Assembly (NCBI GenBank): GCA_017961625.1
Contig: JAGCWY010000059.1
Span: 56,038 to 120,037 of the forward strand
Direction: 5' to 3'
Source: Ruminococcus sp.
Lineage (GTDB): Bacteria > Bacillota > Clostridia > Oscillospirales > Ruminococcaceae
DNA: 64,000 bases
A program made the translations under genes and the position numbers. Below the pieces are notes generated by a model. That model worked only from the letters and a program-made list of their open reading frames with translations. It was not told the DNA's origin and did not search any database. How positions within the stretch are numbered: the stretch's first letter is position 1; each line of letters begins with the position of its first letter. Of this stretch, positions 25,751 through 34,405 are shown piece after piece.

Positions 25751-26242
25751 TCATTCCTCCGTTTTATTAATTGTGGAAGTGTCTTCCACATTATTATCTT
25801 TTCTGTTAAATTCGCTTATAGCAGCAACGAAGCTGTCTATATCCGTAAAGTCCTTATATACAGAGGCAAATCTAATATACGATATAGGGTCTATGTCTCT
25901 CAGTCTATCCAGAACTAGCTCTCCTATCTCTGTGGACTTTGCAATTGTCCTAAGGGCGTTTGCATAGTAATTCTCCACATAATTTGCTATTTCAGTGACC
26001 TTTTCAGCCGAAACAGGTCTCTTTTTTATTGCCGAGACTATGCCGTTTATAAGCTTTGTCTTATCGAAGAGCTGAACACTGCCGTCTCTTTTTTCTACCA
26101 TGAGAATAGGCGTTTCAACTGCCTCGTAGGTAGTGAATCTTTCTCCGCATCTCACACATTCGCGACGGCGTTTCGTCTTATCGTCAACAGGACGGGAATC
26201 TATTACCTTTAAATCTTCAAATCCGCAGTATGGACATTTCAT
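25751..26242 (-). CDS. nrdR: Transcriptional repressor NrdR
   Basis: A 163-residue regulator: zinc ribbon with C3, C6, C29 and C32 (MKCPYCGFEDLKVIDSR), FTTYEAVE, then an ATP-cone domain (about 46-136: LMVEKRDGSVQLFDKTKL). NrdR senses adenine nucleotides and represses ribonucleotide reductase genes by binding NrdR boxes. No ribonucleotide reductase gene is in the window. The start codon overlaps the stop of the TIM-barrel gene. The C-terminus carries a nonconserved tail (NNVEDTSTINKTEE). Confidence 0.95.
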   Translation of the reverse strand: MKCPYCGFEDLKVIDSRPVDDKTKRRRECVRCGERFTTYEAVETPILMVEKRDGSVQLFDKTKLINGIVSAIKKRPVSAEKVTEIANYVENYYANALRTIAKSTEIGELVLDRLRDIDPISYIRFASVYKDFTDIDSFVAAISEFNRKDNNVEDTSTINKTEE

Positions 26243-27042
26243 TATCTTTGCTCCCTGCCGTAAGGCTCAGTCATACGTGTTAGTTTATTATAACTTGATA
26301 TAAGGTCGCTTATGCCGTTGAAACCGCTTCTGTAAAGCTCAAGAACGACGCTACATTCCGGGTTATAGCCTGCAAGCTTTTCAAAAAACTGCTTAAAGTT
26401 GAACCTGCCCCTGCCAATTAGAAGACAGTCTCCCATTTCTCCCGAATCGCTTATATGAACGTGGGCAATTTTATCGCCCACAGCGTCAAGAAAGCTTAAC
26501 GGACTCTCGTTGGAGCGCAGCGCCTGCTTTGTATCGAGTACAAATGCGAACTCGCTGCCTAGCATATTCTTTATTTCCTTTATGAACGTAGAAGAACCGC
26601 TCTTGCAACGTGAAACGTTCTCAACTGCCACAGTCACTCCGAATTCCTTTCCTAGTCTGTAAAGCCTGGAATATCGCTCACAGTAAAGTTCAGCGTTGCA
26701 GAGTGAAGATGGTTTTCCGCCGTGGAAAATGAATATATCAGCTCCCACGATATTCATAAAGCGAAAATACAGCTTGTAGTATTCAAGCATATCGTTTATC
26801 CTGCGCTCATACTCCGAAAAGAACATCTGCGGCTCTATCTCGCAAGTGAATGGGTGTACCGAGGGGCATTTCACATCATATCTTTTCATGAGATTCGCCA
26901 TGCCGTGAGCGAAGCTTTTTTTCAGCTCAGAATGAGTATTTATAAAGAGCTCCACGCAGGAAACACCGTTGAGCGCAAGATCGTAGAGGGATTCCTCAAT
27001 AGGCTTAGGGTACAGGCAAGCTGTAGAAACACCTGCTATCAA
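26242..27042 (-). CDS. Sugar phosphate isomerase/epimerase-like TIM-barrel protein
   Basis: A 266-residue protein of the xylose-isomerase-like TIM-barrel superfamily: GVSTACLYPKPIEESL at the start, metal-ligand-like residues in IFHGGKP, VAVENVSR, FVLDTKQA and AHVHISDSG. Such proteins isomerise or epimerise sugars or act as AP-endonuclease-like enzymes; the exact reaction cannot be told. The start is a TTG at 27042 with GAGGAGG upstream. It is the first gene of the operon with nrdR, driven by the consensus promoter at 27078-27106. Confidence 0.8.
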   Translation of the reverse strand: MIAGVSTACLYPKPIEESLYDLALNGVSCVELFINTHSELKKSFAHGMANLMKRYDVKCPSVHPFTCEIEPQMFFSEYERRINDMLEYYKLYFRFMNIVGADIFIFHGGKPSSLCNAELYCERYSRLYRLGKEFGVTVAVENVSRCKSGSSTFIKEIKNMLGSEFAFVLDTKQALRSNESPLSFLDAVGDKIAHVHISDSGEMGDCLLIGRGRFNFKQFFEKLAGYNPECSVVLELYRSGFNGISDLISSYNKLTRMTEPYGREQR

Positions 27043-27077
27043 AAATACTCCTCCTCGCGCTTTAACAATATATTTTT

Positions 27078-27106
27078 ATTATAATCGGATTTAACTCTAA
27101 TGTCAA
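27078..27106 (-). promoter_or_regulatory. Consensus promoter of the TIM-barrel/nrdR operon
   Basis: On the minus strand TTGACA (27101-27106), a 17-base spacer and TATAAT (27078-27083), both perfect hexamers. Confidence 0.85.
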
Positions 27107-27109
27107 TAA

Positions 27110-27144
27110 AAAATCAAAATTTAGCAAATCTAAATTTTGATTTT
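27110..27144. repeat. 15-bp perfect inverted repeat next to the nrdR-operon promoter
   Basis: AAAATCAAAATTTAG (27110-27124) and CTAAATTTTGATTTT (27130-27144), 5-base loop, ending four bases from the -35 box. It may be an operator. The rest of 27145-27400 holds a small GC-rich hairpin, GGCGGCATTCTGCCGCC near 27180, and no gene I can support. Confidence 0.55.
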
Positions 27145-27410
27145 ATTTATTAGAAATTAGTGCGTTGTATATCTGTAGAGGCGGCATTCTGCCGCCCGAA
27201 AGTATGCGTTTATTTGTAGTGAACGATACTCATCAGGCACTCTTACCCTATGTCCTGTGAACGTCTCCTCGCTTTTTTACGATTATTTTGTTGGATGGAT
27301 AATATCAATCCCTACAGTTAGCTAATAGCTCAAATCTTTTTTTCTCCACAAAAATATGATTTATATCAAAACCGCACTGTAATGAATATAATAATACGGA
27401 GGTGTTTATT

Positions 27411-28025
27411 TTGCTCAAAGAATTCTTTATTGCTTTCATAATAAGCATAGATATATATCTTGCGGCGGCTGCCTGCTGCAACAGCGATATCAGGATACCC
27501 CTGAGCTCCGCTTTTATCATCGACATTTTTTCAACAGCTGTTATGTTTGCTTCACTCAGTCTTTCAGACCTAATATCAGTCTATATTACGTCCGGTACCT
27601 GCCACAGGATAGGTACTGCCGTACTTATTGCCCTTGGTGCAGTGAACATAACAAAAAGCATAGTTAGAAACTTCATCAGGCGCATATCCGACAGGGGCGG
27701 CTTTTCTTTGAAAATGGGCGGAGCTTCAATATTCGTGAAGCTTTATCTTGACGATACCGCTGCAGATATGGACAGCTCAAAGATACTTTCCGCAAGCGAA
27801 GCCGCCGTACTTGCCGTTGCCGGTTCTCTTGACGCGGCAGCATCAGGTCTCGGCTGCGGCTGCACCGACATATCCGCTCCCATAGCATCAATATTTACAT
27901 TTATATGCGGAGCCGCGGCGCTTATGTTCGGTTCACTCACAGGCAGAAAAATATCCTCCCTGCGCCATGATCTCTCATGGGCGGGAGGACTGCTTCTTAT
28001 ACTATTTGCCATATTCTCGGCATAG
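27411..28025 (+). CDS. YtaF-like sporulation membrane protein / MntP-related
   Basis: A 204-residue membrane protein with six predicted helices. The first (FFIAFIISIDIYLAAAA) and fourth (AVLAVAGSLDAAASGLGCG) each carry an acidic residue in the membrane, the duplicated pattern of MntP/YtaF proteins. The central loop DDTAADMDSSKILSASEAA matches the YtaF loop that reads ADLDxSGTISxxEA, which supports YtaF rather than MntP. YtaF is a sporulation membrane protein of unclear role. The start is TTG 27411 because GGAGGT lies seven bases before it; a GTG at 27402 would overlap that RBS. Confidence 0.75.
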   Translation: MLKEFFIAFIISIDIYLAAAACCNSDIRIPLSSAFIIDIFSTAVMFASLSLSDLISVYITSGTCHRIGTAVLIALGAVNITKSIVRNFIRRISDRGGFSLKMGGASIFVKLYLDDTAADMDSSKILSASEAAVLAVAGSLDAAASGLGCGCTDISAPIASIFTFICGAAALMFGSLTGRKISSLRHDLSWAGGLLLILFAIFSA

Positions 28026-28026
28026 T

Positions 28027-28827
28027 TCATATATCATATATTACTATTTCTGGAGGGTCGAAAAGTCTCAGCTTTCCAAGACCTGCCGATACAAGCAGCT
28101 TTTTGTCGCCGAAGTCGTATACTCCCTTGGCATATTTCGGGAAAAATCTTCTTTCGGGAGACAGCAGTGCCTTTCCGAAAAGTCTTACGGACCCACCGTG
28201 TACATGACCGCTGAAAGAATATTTAGCGCCCCATTTTGCATATTCCTCTCCGAAGAAGGGGTTATGCGCCAGAAGAAGAACTTCTCCATCCGGACATTTT
28301 CCGAGGAGCTTTTCAATATCGCTCTCTTTCAGAACCTTCAGCTTTCTGTAGCCGCCGTTCTTCTTGTATACGCCATAATCTTCAAGAAGCCCATATATTT
28401 TCAGGGTCCTGTCCTTTACGGTCAGTTCCGCACAGCCGTTTTTCAGCAATATCTCCTGATTCCTAGAAAGCATTTTCTTGAATGCCCGAAGATTTTCCCT
28501 GTAGATGCTCTGCTCATGATTTCCATATATCATATACACGGGAGCTAATTCATGCAGCCCCTTGAGCAAAGCCTCAGCCGGCGAAAAATCAGTCTCGCTA
28601 CGTGAGACAAGGTCTCCGCTGATTATTATGATATCGGGCTTTTCCGCCTTTACTCTTTCCACAAGTCTTTCATTGTTCCTGCCGAACCTTCTTTTATGCA
28701 GATCAGAAATATGGGCTATCTTTATGCCGCTTCCAAGCTTTTCACGCCTTACAGTCAGCATGAAAAAATTTTCATAGATAAAGTAAAGTACTAAGAGTAT
28801 TAAAATAATAACAGCAATATATAACAT
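28027..28827 (-). CDS. Membrane-anchored metallophosphoesterase
   Basis: A 266-residue calcineurin-like phosphoesterase. An N-terminal membrane segment (about 3-25) is followed by the metal-binding motifs in order: HISDLH, ISGDLV, YGNHE, LLAHNP and SGHVHGG. Related YkuE/YaeI proteins hydrolyse UDP-2,3-diacylglucosamine-like or other phosphodiesters; the substrate is unknown. It starts 31 bases after the gyrA stop and may be cotranscribed. A second gene of the same family is at 55687-56790. Confidence 0.85.
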   Translation of the reverse strand: MLYIAVIILILLVLYFIYENFFMLTVRREKLGSGIKIAHISDLHKRRFGRNNERLVERVKAEKPDIIIISGDLVSRSETDFSPAEALLKGLHELAPVYMIYGNHEQSIYRENLRAFKKMLSRNQEILLKNGCAELTVKDRTLKIYGLLEDYGVYKKNGGYRKLKVLKESDIEKLLGKCPDGEVLLLAHNPFFGEEYAKWGAKYSFSGHVHGGSVRLFGKALLSPERRFFPKYAKGVYDFGDKKLLVSAGLGKLRLFDPPEIVIYDI

Positions 28828-28858
28828 TGTTTTTTACCTTATAAAGCTAAGTTATTTA

Positions 28859-31489
28859 TTATTCATCGTTATCCTCATCGTCAGGTTCTTCTTCTATAAC
28901 TACCTCATTCTGCTCCTCAAGGGCAGCCTCCTCCTCGGCAGCCTTTATCTGCTCGTCGGTGAGCTGCTCAACCTTTTCAGTTTCAGCATTGTCATCGTGC
29001 TCTGCACGGGTGAAGGCAACTACATTTGCACCCTCGTTCACTCTCATGACGCGGACACCCTTTGCTATACGTCCCATGATGCGAATATCGCTTGCTAGTA
29101 TCCTTATGATGATACCGTCGCTAGATACGAGGATAATATCGTCTTCTTCATCGACTATCTTTATTCCGCAAACATGTCCTCGAACATCGTCCACCTTGTA
29201 ATTTGTGAGGCCGTAGCCGCCGCGGTTCTGTATGCGATAGCTGTCAAGATCGGTCTTCTTGCCATAACCGTTTTCGGTAACGGTGAGGAGTGAAGCTCCC
29301 TCACGTACTCTTGCCATGCTTACAACATAGTCTCCGTCACGGAGCTTTATAGCTCTTACGCCGTGAGCAGAACGTGAAAGTGCTCTTATCTTATTTTCTT
29401 CAAGACGTATAGCCATACCGTTCCTCGTGGCAACAAAGAGCTGAGCGCTGCCGTCCGTCATGCGGACGCCTTCTATCTCGTCGCCCTCGTCAAGACCTAT
29501 AGCGATAAGACCGTTCTTACGGACGTTCTTGTACAATGAGAGGTTAGTCCTCTTTATTTTACCGTTCTTTGTGACCATAGTAATGAACTTGTCATCGCCG
29601 AAATCAGTGGTCTTTATCATTGCTGCTATCTTCTCATTTTCGGTGAGAGGCAGAAGATTTATGAGATTGAATCCTCTTGAAGCCTTTGAGCCATCTGGAA
29701 CTTCATAGCATTTCAGCTTATACATGATACCCTTATTTGATATGAACAGAATATTGTCGTGAGAGCCGCATATAAACATTTCCTCCACGAAGTCCTCTTC
29801 ACGCTGTTTCATACCTGTGATACCACGTCCGCCGCGGTGCTGTGTCTTGTACTCTGTAAGCGGCATACGTTTGATGTATCCGTTGTTCGTAAGAGTTACA
29901 ACGCAGTCCTCCTCGGGGATAAGATCCTCTATATCCACCTCACCGCTAACGTTTTCTATATCAGTGCGGCGCTTGTCACTGAACTTTTTGCGGATAGTGT
30001 TTAGATCCTCAAGTATTATAGCGTAAACTCTGTTTACATCTGCAAGTATATCCTCATAATCGGATATCTTTGTGAGAAGTCCATAGAGTTCGTCTGTTAT
30101 CTTCTGTCTTTCCAAACCTGTCAGCTGTCCGAGACGCATCTGAACTATAGCCTCAGCCTGTTCCTGTGAAAGTCCTGTCTGAGCCTCGATATGGAGTCCT
30201 GTCAGATCGTACTGAGCACGGTCAAGGAGAGCTGACATATCAACGTCCTTGAATCGCTCTATCATGCGTTCCTTTGCTTCTTGCACAGTAGCGCTGGAAC
30301 GAATAATGTTTATTACCTCGTCGATATGGTCTGCCGCAAGCACGAAACCCTGTAAAATATGAGCCCTTTCAAGAGCCTTGCGAAGATCAAATCTTGTTCT
30401 TCTCTGTATTACGTCAACTTGGAAGTCGAGGTAGTGCTGGAGCATCTGCTTAAGTGTGAGTATCTTTGGTTCGTTGTTTACGAGAGCCAGCATTATGATA
30501 CCTACAGTGTCCTGAAGCTGTGTCAGGGCAAAGAGCTTGTTGAGGACTATGTTTGGAACAGCGTCCTTTTTCAGCTCGATAACTACTCTCATGCCGTCCT
30601 TGTCAGACTCGTCACGGAGATCGTAAAGTCCCTCTATGCGCTTGTCTCTTGCAAGCTGGTTTATACTCTTGAGAAGTCTCTCCTTGCGGAGCATATAGGG
30701 TATTTCGTCAATGATGATGCAGTTTCTGCCCTTTATCTCTTCAAAGTGTGTACGACTGCGGAGGGTTATCTTGCCCTTTCCGGTCGCATAAGCTGCACGT
30801 ATACCGGCTCTGCCCATGATTATACCACCTGTTGGAAAATCAGGTCCCTGAATGTGTTCCATGAGCTGTTCGAGAGTGCAGTCTGGGTCGTCTATGAGAA
30901 GCTGCAATGCGTCTATTACCTCTCCGAGATTATGGGGAGGTATATTAGTTGCCATACCTACAGCGATACCCACAGAACCGTTTACAAGCAGGTTCGGGAA
31001 TCTTGAAGGAAGCACGGCAGGCTCTTTGAGACGGTCATCATAGTTTGATACGAAATCAACGGTCTCCTTGTTGATATCAGTGAGCATATCAAGAGTGAGC
31101 TTTGACATTTTAGCTTCAGTATAACGGTAAGCCGCAGGTCCGTCTCCATCAATTGATCCAAAGTTTCCGTGACCGTCAACAAGAGGATATCTCATAGAGA
31201 AATCCTGTGCAAGTCTTACTAGTGCGTCATATACCGAAGCGTCACCGTGCGGATGATAGCGTCCCAGCACAGCACCGACTGTATCGGCGCATTTACGGTA
31301 TGGCTTCTCCGGAGTAAGACCGTTTTCATGAAGAGTATATAATATTCTTCTGTGTACCGGCTTAAGACCATCTCTTACATCTGGGAGCGCTCTGGAAACT
31401 ATTACCGACATGGCATAATTCAGCATGGAATTTTCCATTTCATCGACAAGTTCGGTATTTATTACCTTTGAATTGTCTGTGTAAAGCAT
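28859..31489 (-). CDS. gyrA: DNA gyrase subunit A
   Basis: An 876-residue GyrA. The N-terminal breakage-reunion domain has the catalytic tyrosine Y123 in AAYRYTEAKMS, and the C-terminal beta-pinwheel includes the GyrA box QHRGGRGITG. The tail is acidic (about the last 50 residues, ending EPDDEDNDE). In the quinolone-determining region, HGDASVYD has alanine at A84, equivalent to E. coli Ser83. It introduces negative supercoils together with gyrB, which lies just upstream with one small gene between. RBS AGGAGG precedes the ATG. Confidence 0.97.
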   Translation of the reverse strand: MLYTDNSKVINTELVDEMENSMLNYAMSVIVSRALPDVRDGLKPVHRRILYTLHENGLTPEKPYRKCADTVGAVLGRYHPHGDASVYDALVRLAQDFSMRYPLVDGHGNFGSIDGDGPAAYRYTEAKMSKLTLDMLTDINKETVDFVSNYDDRLKEPAVLPSRFPNLLVNGSVGIAVGMATNIPPHNLGEVIDALQLLIDDPDCTLEQLMEHIQGPDFPTGGIIMGRAGIRAAYATGKGKITLRSRTHFEEIKGRNCIIIDEIPYMLRKERLLKSINQLARDKRIEGLYDLRDESDKDGMRVVIELKKDAVPNIVLNKLFALTQLQDTVGIIMLALVNNEPKILTLKQMLQHYLDFQVDVIQRRTRFDLRKALERAHILQGFVLAADHIDEVINIIRSSATVQEAKERMIERFKDVDMSALLDRAQYDLTGLHIEAQTGLSQEQAEAIVQMRLGQLTGLERQKITDELYGLLTKISDYEDILADVNRVYAIILEDLNTIRKKFSDKRRTDIENVSGEVDIEDLIPEEDCVVTLTNNGYIKRMPLTEYKTQHRGGRGITGMKQREEDFVEEMFICGSHDNILFISNKGIMYKLKCYEVPDGSKASRGFNLINLLPLTENEKIAAMIKTTDFGDDKFITMVTKNGKIKRTNLSLYKNVRKNGLIAIGLDEGDEIEGVRMTDGSAQLFVATRNGMAIRLEENKIRALSRSAHGVRAIKLRDGDYVVSMARVREGASLLTVTENGYGKKTDLDSYRIQNRGGYGLTNYKVDDVRGHVCGIKIVDEEDDIILVSSDGIIIRILASDIRIMGRIAKGVRVMRVNEGANVVAFTRAEHDDNAETEKVEQLTDEQIKAAEEEAALEEQNEVVIEEEPDDEDNDE

Positions 31490-31527
31490 TTTTTCCTCCT
31501 GAGAGAATTTTTTTTAATCCGTGATCG

Positions 31528-32112
31528 TCACTTTTTTATATCTCTGACTGTTTTCAGATCCTCCTCTGAAAAGCCTTCCTTTGGGAGTATATACAGCATT
31601 TCTTTGCCCGGCATGAGCAGGAAAAATCGGTCATATTCAAGAAGATGAAAGCTGCTGTTTATATCAAGTCTCGTCTTTTCAGGAAGGGGGTCTTCTTCCA
31701 GAATATCCTCTTCTTCATCCCCTGAAAGATTACTCAAATCGTCAGAGACAGTGGATATATCTACGAATTTATCCGCTATGCCTATTTTGTAGACAGGCTC
31801 TCCGAGAGCCCTTACAGATTCCGTATAATTACGCCTTCTTTTGCGAGGATTGTACCATTCACGCATTGCAAGAGCACAGGCTATCATAAAAGCAAGATAT
31901 GTGAAGTATTTCTTATTATCTGCAGCGTTATTCAAAACAGCAGCTCCAAAAATGAAAATAATGACTGCTATTGCCGCGAATAATATCATAAATATACGGC
32001 TTTTTGGATATACAAATTTTTTCTGATATTCAAGGTAAGCCTCGCTGAAAAGCTTTGCAGGCACCTTGTATTCCTTTTCGAGCTTGTAGTTTTCTTCCAT
32101 GTTTTCAACCAT
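31528..32112 (-). CDS. YcxB-like membrane protein between gyrB and gyrA
   Basis: A 194-residue protein with two adjacent membrane helices (about 41-60 and 68-84), a basic segment right after (NPRKRRRNYTESVR), then a cytosolic strand-rich domain ending DRFFLLMPGKEMLYILPKEGF. The FFLLMPGK...ILPK pattern is that of YcxB-like proteins. An acidic insert (DEEEDILEEDP) sits near 130. Function unknown. Its start nearly touches the gyrB stop, with no good RBS, suggesting translational coupling to gyrB. Confidence 0.75.
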   Translation of the reverse strand: MVENMEENYKLEKEYKVPAKLFSEAYLEYQKKFVYPKSRIFMILFAAIAVIIFIFGAAVLNNAADNKKYFTYLAFMIACALAMREWYNPRKRRRNYTESVRALGEPVYKIGIADKFVDISTVSDDLSNLSGDEEEDILEEDPLPEKTRLDINSSFHLLEYDRFFLLMPGKEMLYILPKEGFSEEDLKTVRDIKK

Positions 32113-32115
32113 TGT

Positions 32116-34047
32116 TTATATATCAAGATCCTGTGCGAATTTAGCGTTTTTCTCAATGAAAAGACGTCTCGGCTCTACCTTATCGCCCATGAGTATGCTA
32201 AATGTTTCGTCAGCCTTAAGGGCGTCTTCCATGCCTATCTTTACGATAGTGCGGTGCTCAGGATCCATAGTGGTCTCCCACAGCTGTTCAGGGTCCATTT
32301 CACCAAGACCTTTGTAACGCTGTACTTCAACGTCCTTGTACTTTCCATCCTCGGAAAGCTCTGCTATATATTTATCTCTTTCCTCGTCGGAGAAGGCATA
32401 GTATATCTTCTTCTTGCGCTCAACTCTGAACAGAGGAGGCTGAGCTATATATACGTTTCCATTGGTTATGAGAGGTCTCATATAACGGAAGAAGAATGTC
32501 AGGAGAAGCGTCCTAATGTGCATACCATCAACATCGGCATCAGCCATGATGATTACCTTGCCGTAGCGGAGTTTTTCTATGTCGAAATCTTCTCCGATAC
32601 CGGTTCCGAGAGCAGTAACAACAGGCTCCAATTTGTCATTGCCGTATATCTTGTCTATACGTGCCTTTTCAACGTTTAGCATCTTGCCCCAGAGAGCAAG
32701 TATAGCCTGGTAGCGTCTGTCTCGTCCCTGCTTTGCAGAGCCGCCCGCAGAATCTCCCTCGACGATGTATATTTCTGTGTAACGGTTGTCGCGTTCAGAA
32801 CAATCCGCAAGCTTTTCCGGCATTGAAGCATTTCCGAAGGCGTTCTTTTTACGTTCTGCCTCTCTTGCACGCTTCGCAGCTTCACGGGCTTTGAGAGCTG
32901 AAAGGCTCTTTTCGAAGATAAGGTTTGCGGTCTCAGGATTTTCTTCTAGGAAGTTCATGAGTTTTTCCTGAACCATTTTCTCGATAAAAGGGCGTACTTC
33001 GGGATTACCGAGACGTCCCTTCGTCTGACCTTCAAACTCGCACTCCGTCAGCTTTACGGATATTATAGCTGTAAGTCCTTCGCGAACGTCCTCACCTTTG
33101 AGCTTATCCTTAGCATCCTTTATCTTGCCCATTTTCATTCCATAGTCATTTATGACCTTAGTGAGGGCGTTCTTGAAACCGGTCTCGTGAGATCCGCCAT
33201 CCTTTGTATGAATATTATTTGCAAACGAGAGTATTATCTCATTAAAGCCGTCATTGTACTGGAGAGCTATCTCAGCGAAGGAATCACCTTGAGTTCCTGA
33301 AATATAGATAACATCTCCACTTATGGATTCAAGCTCTCTTGTCTTGTGTATATGCTCAACAAACTGACGAATACCGCCCTCGTAGTGAAGTGTCTCACCA
33401 TGAATCTCGTCTTTGTTACGCTTATCCGAGAATATTATCTTTATTCCTGCATTGAGAAAAGCCTGTTCACGAAGCCTTCTTAGAAGTACCTCATAGCTAT
33501 ATTCTGTAGTTTCAAATATCTCTCCGTCAGCCTTGAACATAACGGAAGTTCCTGTCTCTTTGGTATCACCGATAACCTTTAGCTCTTCGTCATAGTGACC
33601 GCGCTTGAATTTCTGGAAGTAAACGTGCTCGCCGTCCTTTACGGTGAGCTCTAGCCACTCAGACAGAGCATTTACTACTGATGCTCCTACTCCGTGAAGA
33701 CCGCCCGATACCTTATATCCGCCGCCACCGAATTTACCACCTGCGTGAAGTATGGTATAAACGACAGTAGCCGCTGAGATTCCCTCCTTAGGATGGATAC
33801 CTACAGGTATACCTCGTCCATTGTCGGAAACGCGGATAACGTCGCCCTCGAGTATCTCAACAGTTATCTCGGTACAGAAACCTGCAAGAGCCTCATCTAT
33901 GGAGTTGTCCACTATCTCGTAAACGAGGTGGTGAAGTCCTCCGGGACCTGTCGAACCGATGTACATACCAGGCCTTTTGCGGACTGCTTCCAGTCCTTCA
34001 AGGACCTGTATGTCGTTTTCATCGTAGTTGTTGTTCTGCTGACTCAT
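32116..34047 (-). CDS. gyrB: DNA gyrase subunit B
   Basis: A 643-residue GyrB. The GHKL ATPase domain is shown by VDNSIDEALAGF, VSDNGRGIPV and GLHGVGASVVNALS; the TOPRIM domain by IVEGDSAGGSAKQGRD and MADADVDGMHIRTLL; the C-terminus has QRYKGLGEMDPEQLWETTM. Length is normal for Gram-positive bacteria (about 640). It forms the A2B2 gyrase with GyrA. RBS GGAGG precedes the ATG at 34047. It lies between remB and gyrA in a leftward block from dnaA. Confidence 0.97.
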   Translation of the reverse strand: MSQQNNNYDENDIQVLEGLEAVRKRPGMYIGSTGPGGLHHLVYEIVDNSIDEALAGFCTEITVEILEGDVIRVSDNGRGIPVGIHPKEGISAATVVYTILHAGGKFGGGGYKVSGGLHGVGASVVNALSEWLELTVKDGEHVYFQKFKRGHYDEELKVIGDTKETGTSVMFKADGEIFETTEYSYEVLLRRLREQAFLNAGIKIIFSDKRNKDEIHGETLHYEGGIRQFVEHIHKTRELESISGDVIYISGTQGDSFAEIALQYNDGFNEIILSFANNIHTKDGGSHETGFKNALTKVINDYGMKMGKIKDAKDKLKGEDVREGLTAIISVKLTECEFEGQTKGRLGNPEVRPFIEKMVQEKLMNFLEENPETANLIFEKSLSALKAREAAKRAREAERKKNAFGNASMPEKLADCSERDNRYTEIYIVEGDSAGGSAKQGRDRRYQAILALWGKMLNVEKARIDKIYGNDKLEPVVTALGTGIGEDFDIEKLRYGKVIIMADADVDGMHIRTLLLTFFFRYMRPLITNGNVYIAQPPLFRVERKKKIYYAFSDEERDKYIAELSEDGKYKDVEVQRYKGLGEMDPEQLWETTMDPEHRTIVKIGMEDALKADETFSILMGDKVEPRRLFIEKNAKFAQDLDI

Positions 34048-34144
34048 GATTTACCTCCAATAATTTTGGTTGTATATGTCATTTACCCAGTCTGTGGGAT
34101 TATTGTCGATATAGGAAAAAATTTCAAGGAATTTTTTTCCATTA

Positions 34145-34405
34145 TCAGAAACCGCCGCCATCTTTGAGGCGTTTCCGCAGAGTTGCTGCCGAAAGCTGAG
34201 ATATATATACTTTCTCCCTGCCATTTTTCATGATTATTATAAAGCTTTTCGGCATTTCATATGTTGTATATATGCAATGATGTTCCTTTTCAGCTCTTTC
34301 AAGAAGCTTCTTTGTACACTTTTCAACAGTTGTGTTTTCAATGTCGAAAACTCCAACCACATCTCTTGTATCAACTGAATAATTATTCCCTATGTGCAGA
34401 TACAT
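34145..34405 (-). CDS. remB: Extracellular matrix regulator RemB-like (DUF370)
   Basis: An 86-residue protein of the DUF370/RemB family: MYLHIGNNYSVDTRDVVGVF, then a helix with KKLLERAEKE, then SFIIIMKNGREKVYISQLSA. In Bacillus RemB (YaaB) sits at the same place between recF and gyrB and the paralogue RemA is a DNA-binding regulator of matrix genes. The start 34405 follows AGGAGG by six bases; an adjacent ATG at 34408 is slightly too close. The first bases overlap the end of recF. Confidence 0.88.
   Translation of the reverse strand: MYLHIGNNYSVDTRDVVGVFDIENTTVEKCTKKLLERAEKEHHCIYTTYEMPKSFIIIMKNGREKVYISQLSAATLRKRLKDGGGF

Noticed and set aside
27305..27526. Leftward reading of 73 residues ending KKRFELLANCRD
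   Set aside because: It overlaps the ytaF-like gene, has no good RBS, and its tail resembles common spurious translated ends in bacterial annotations.
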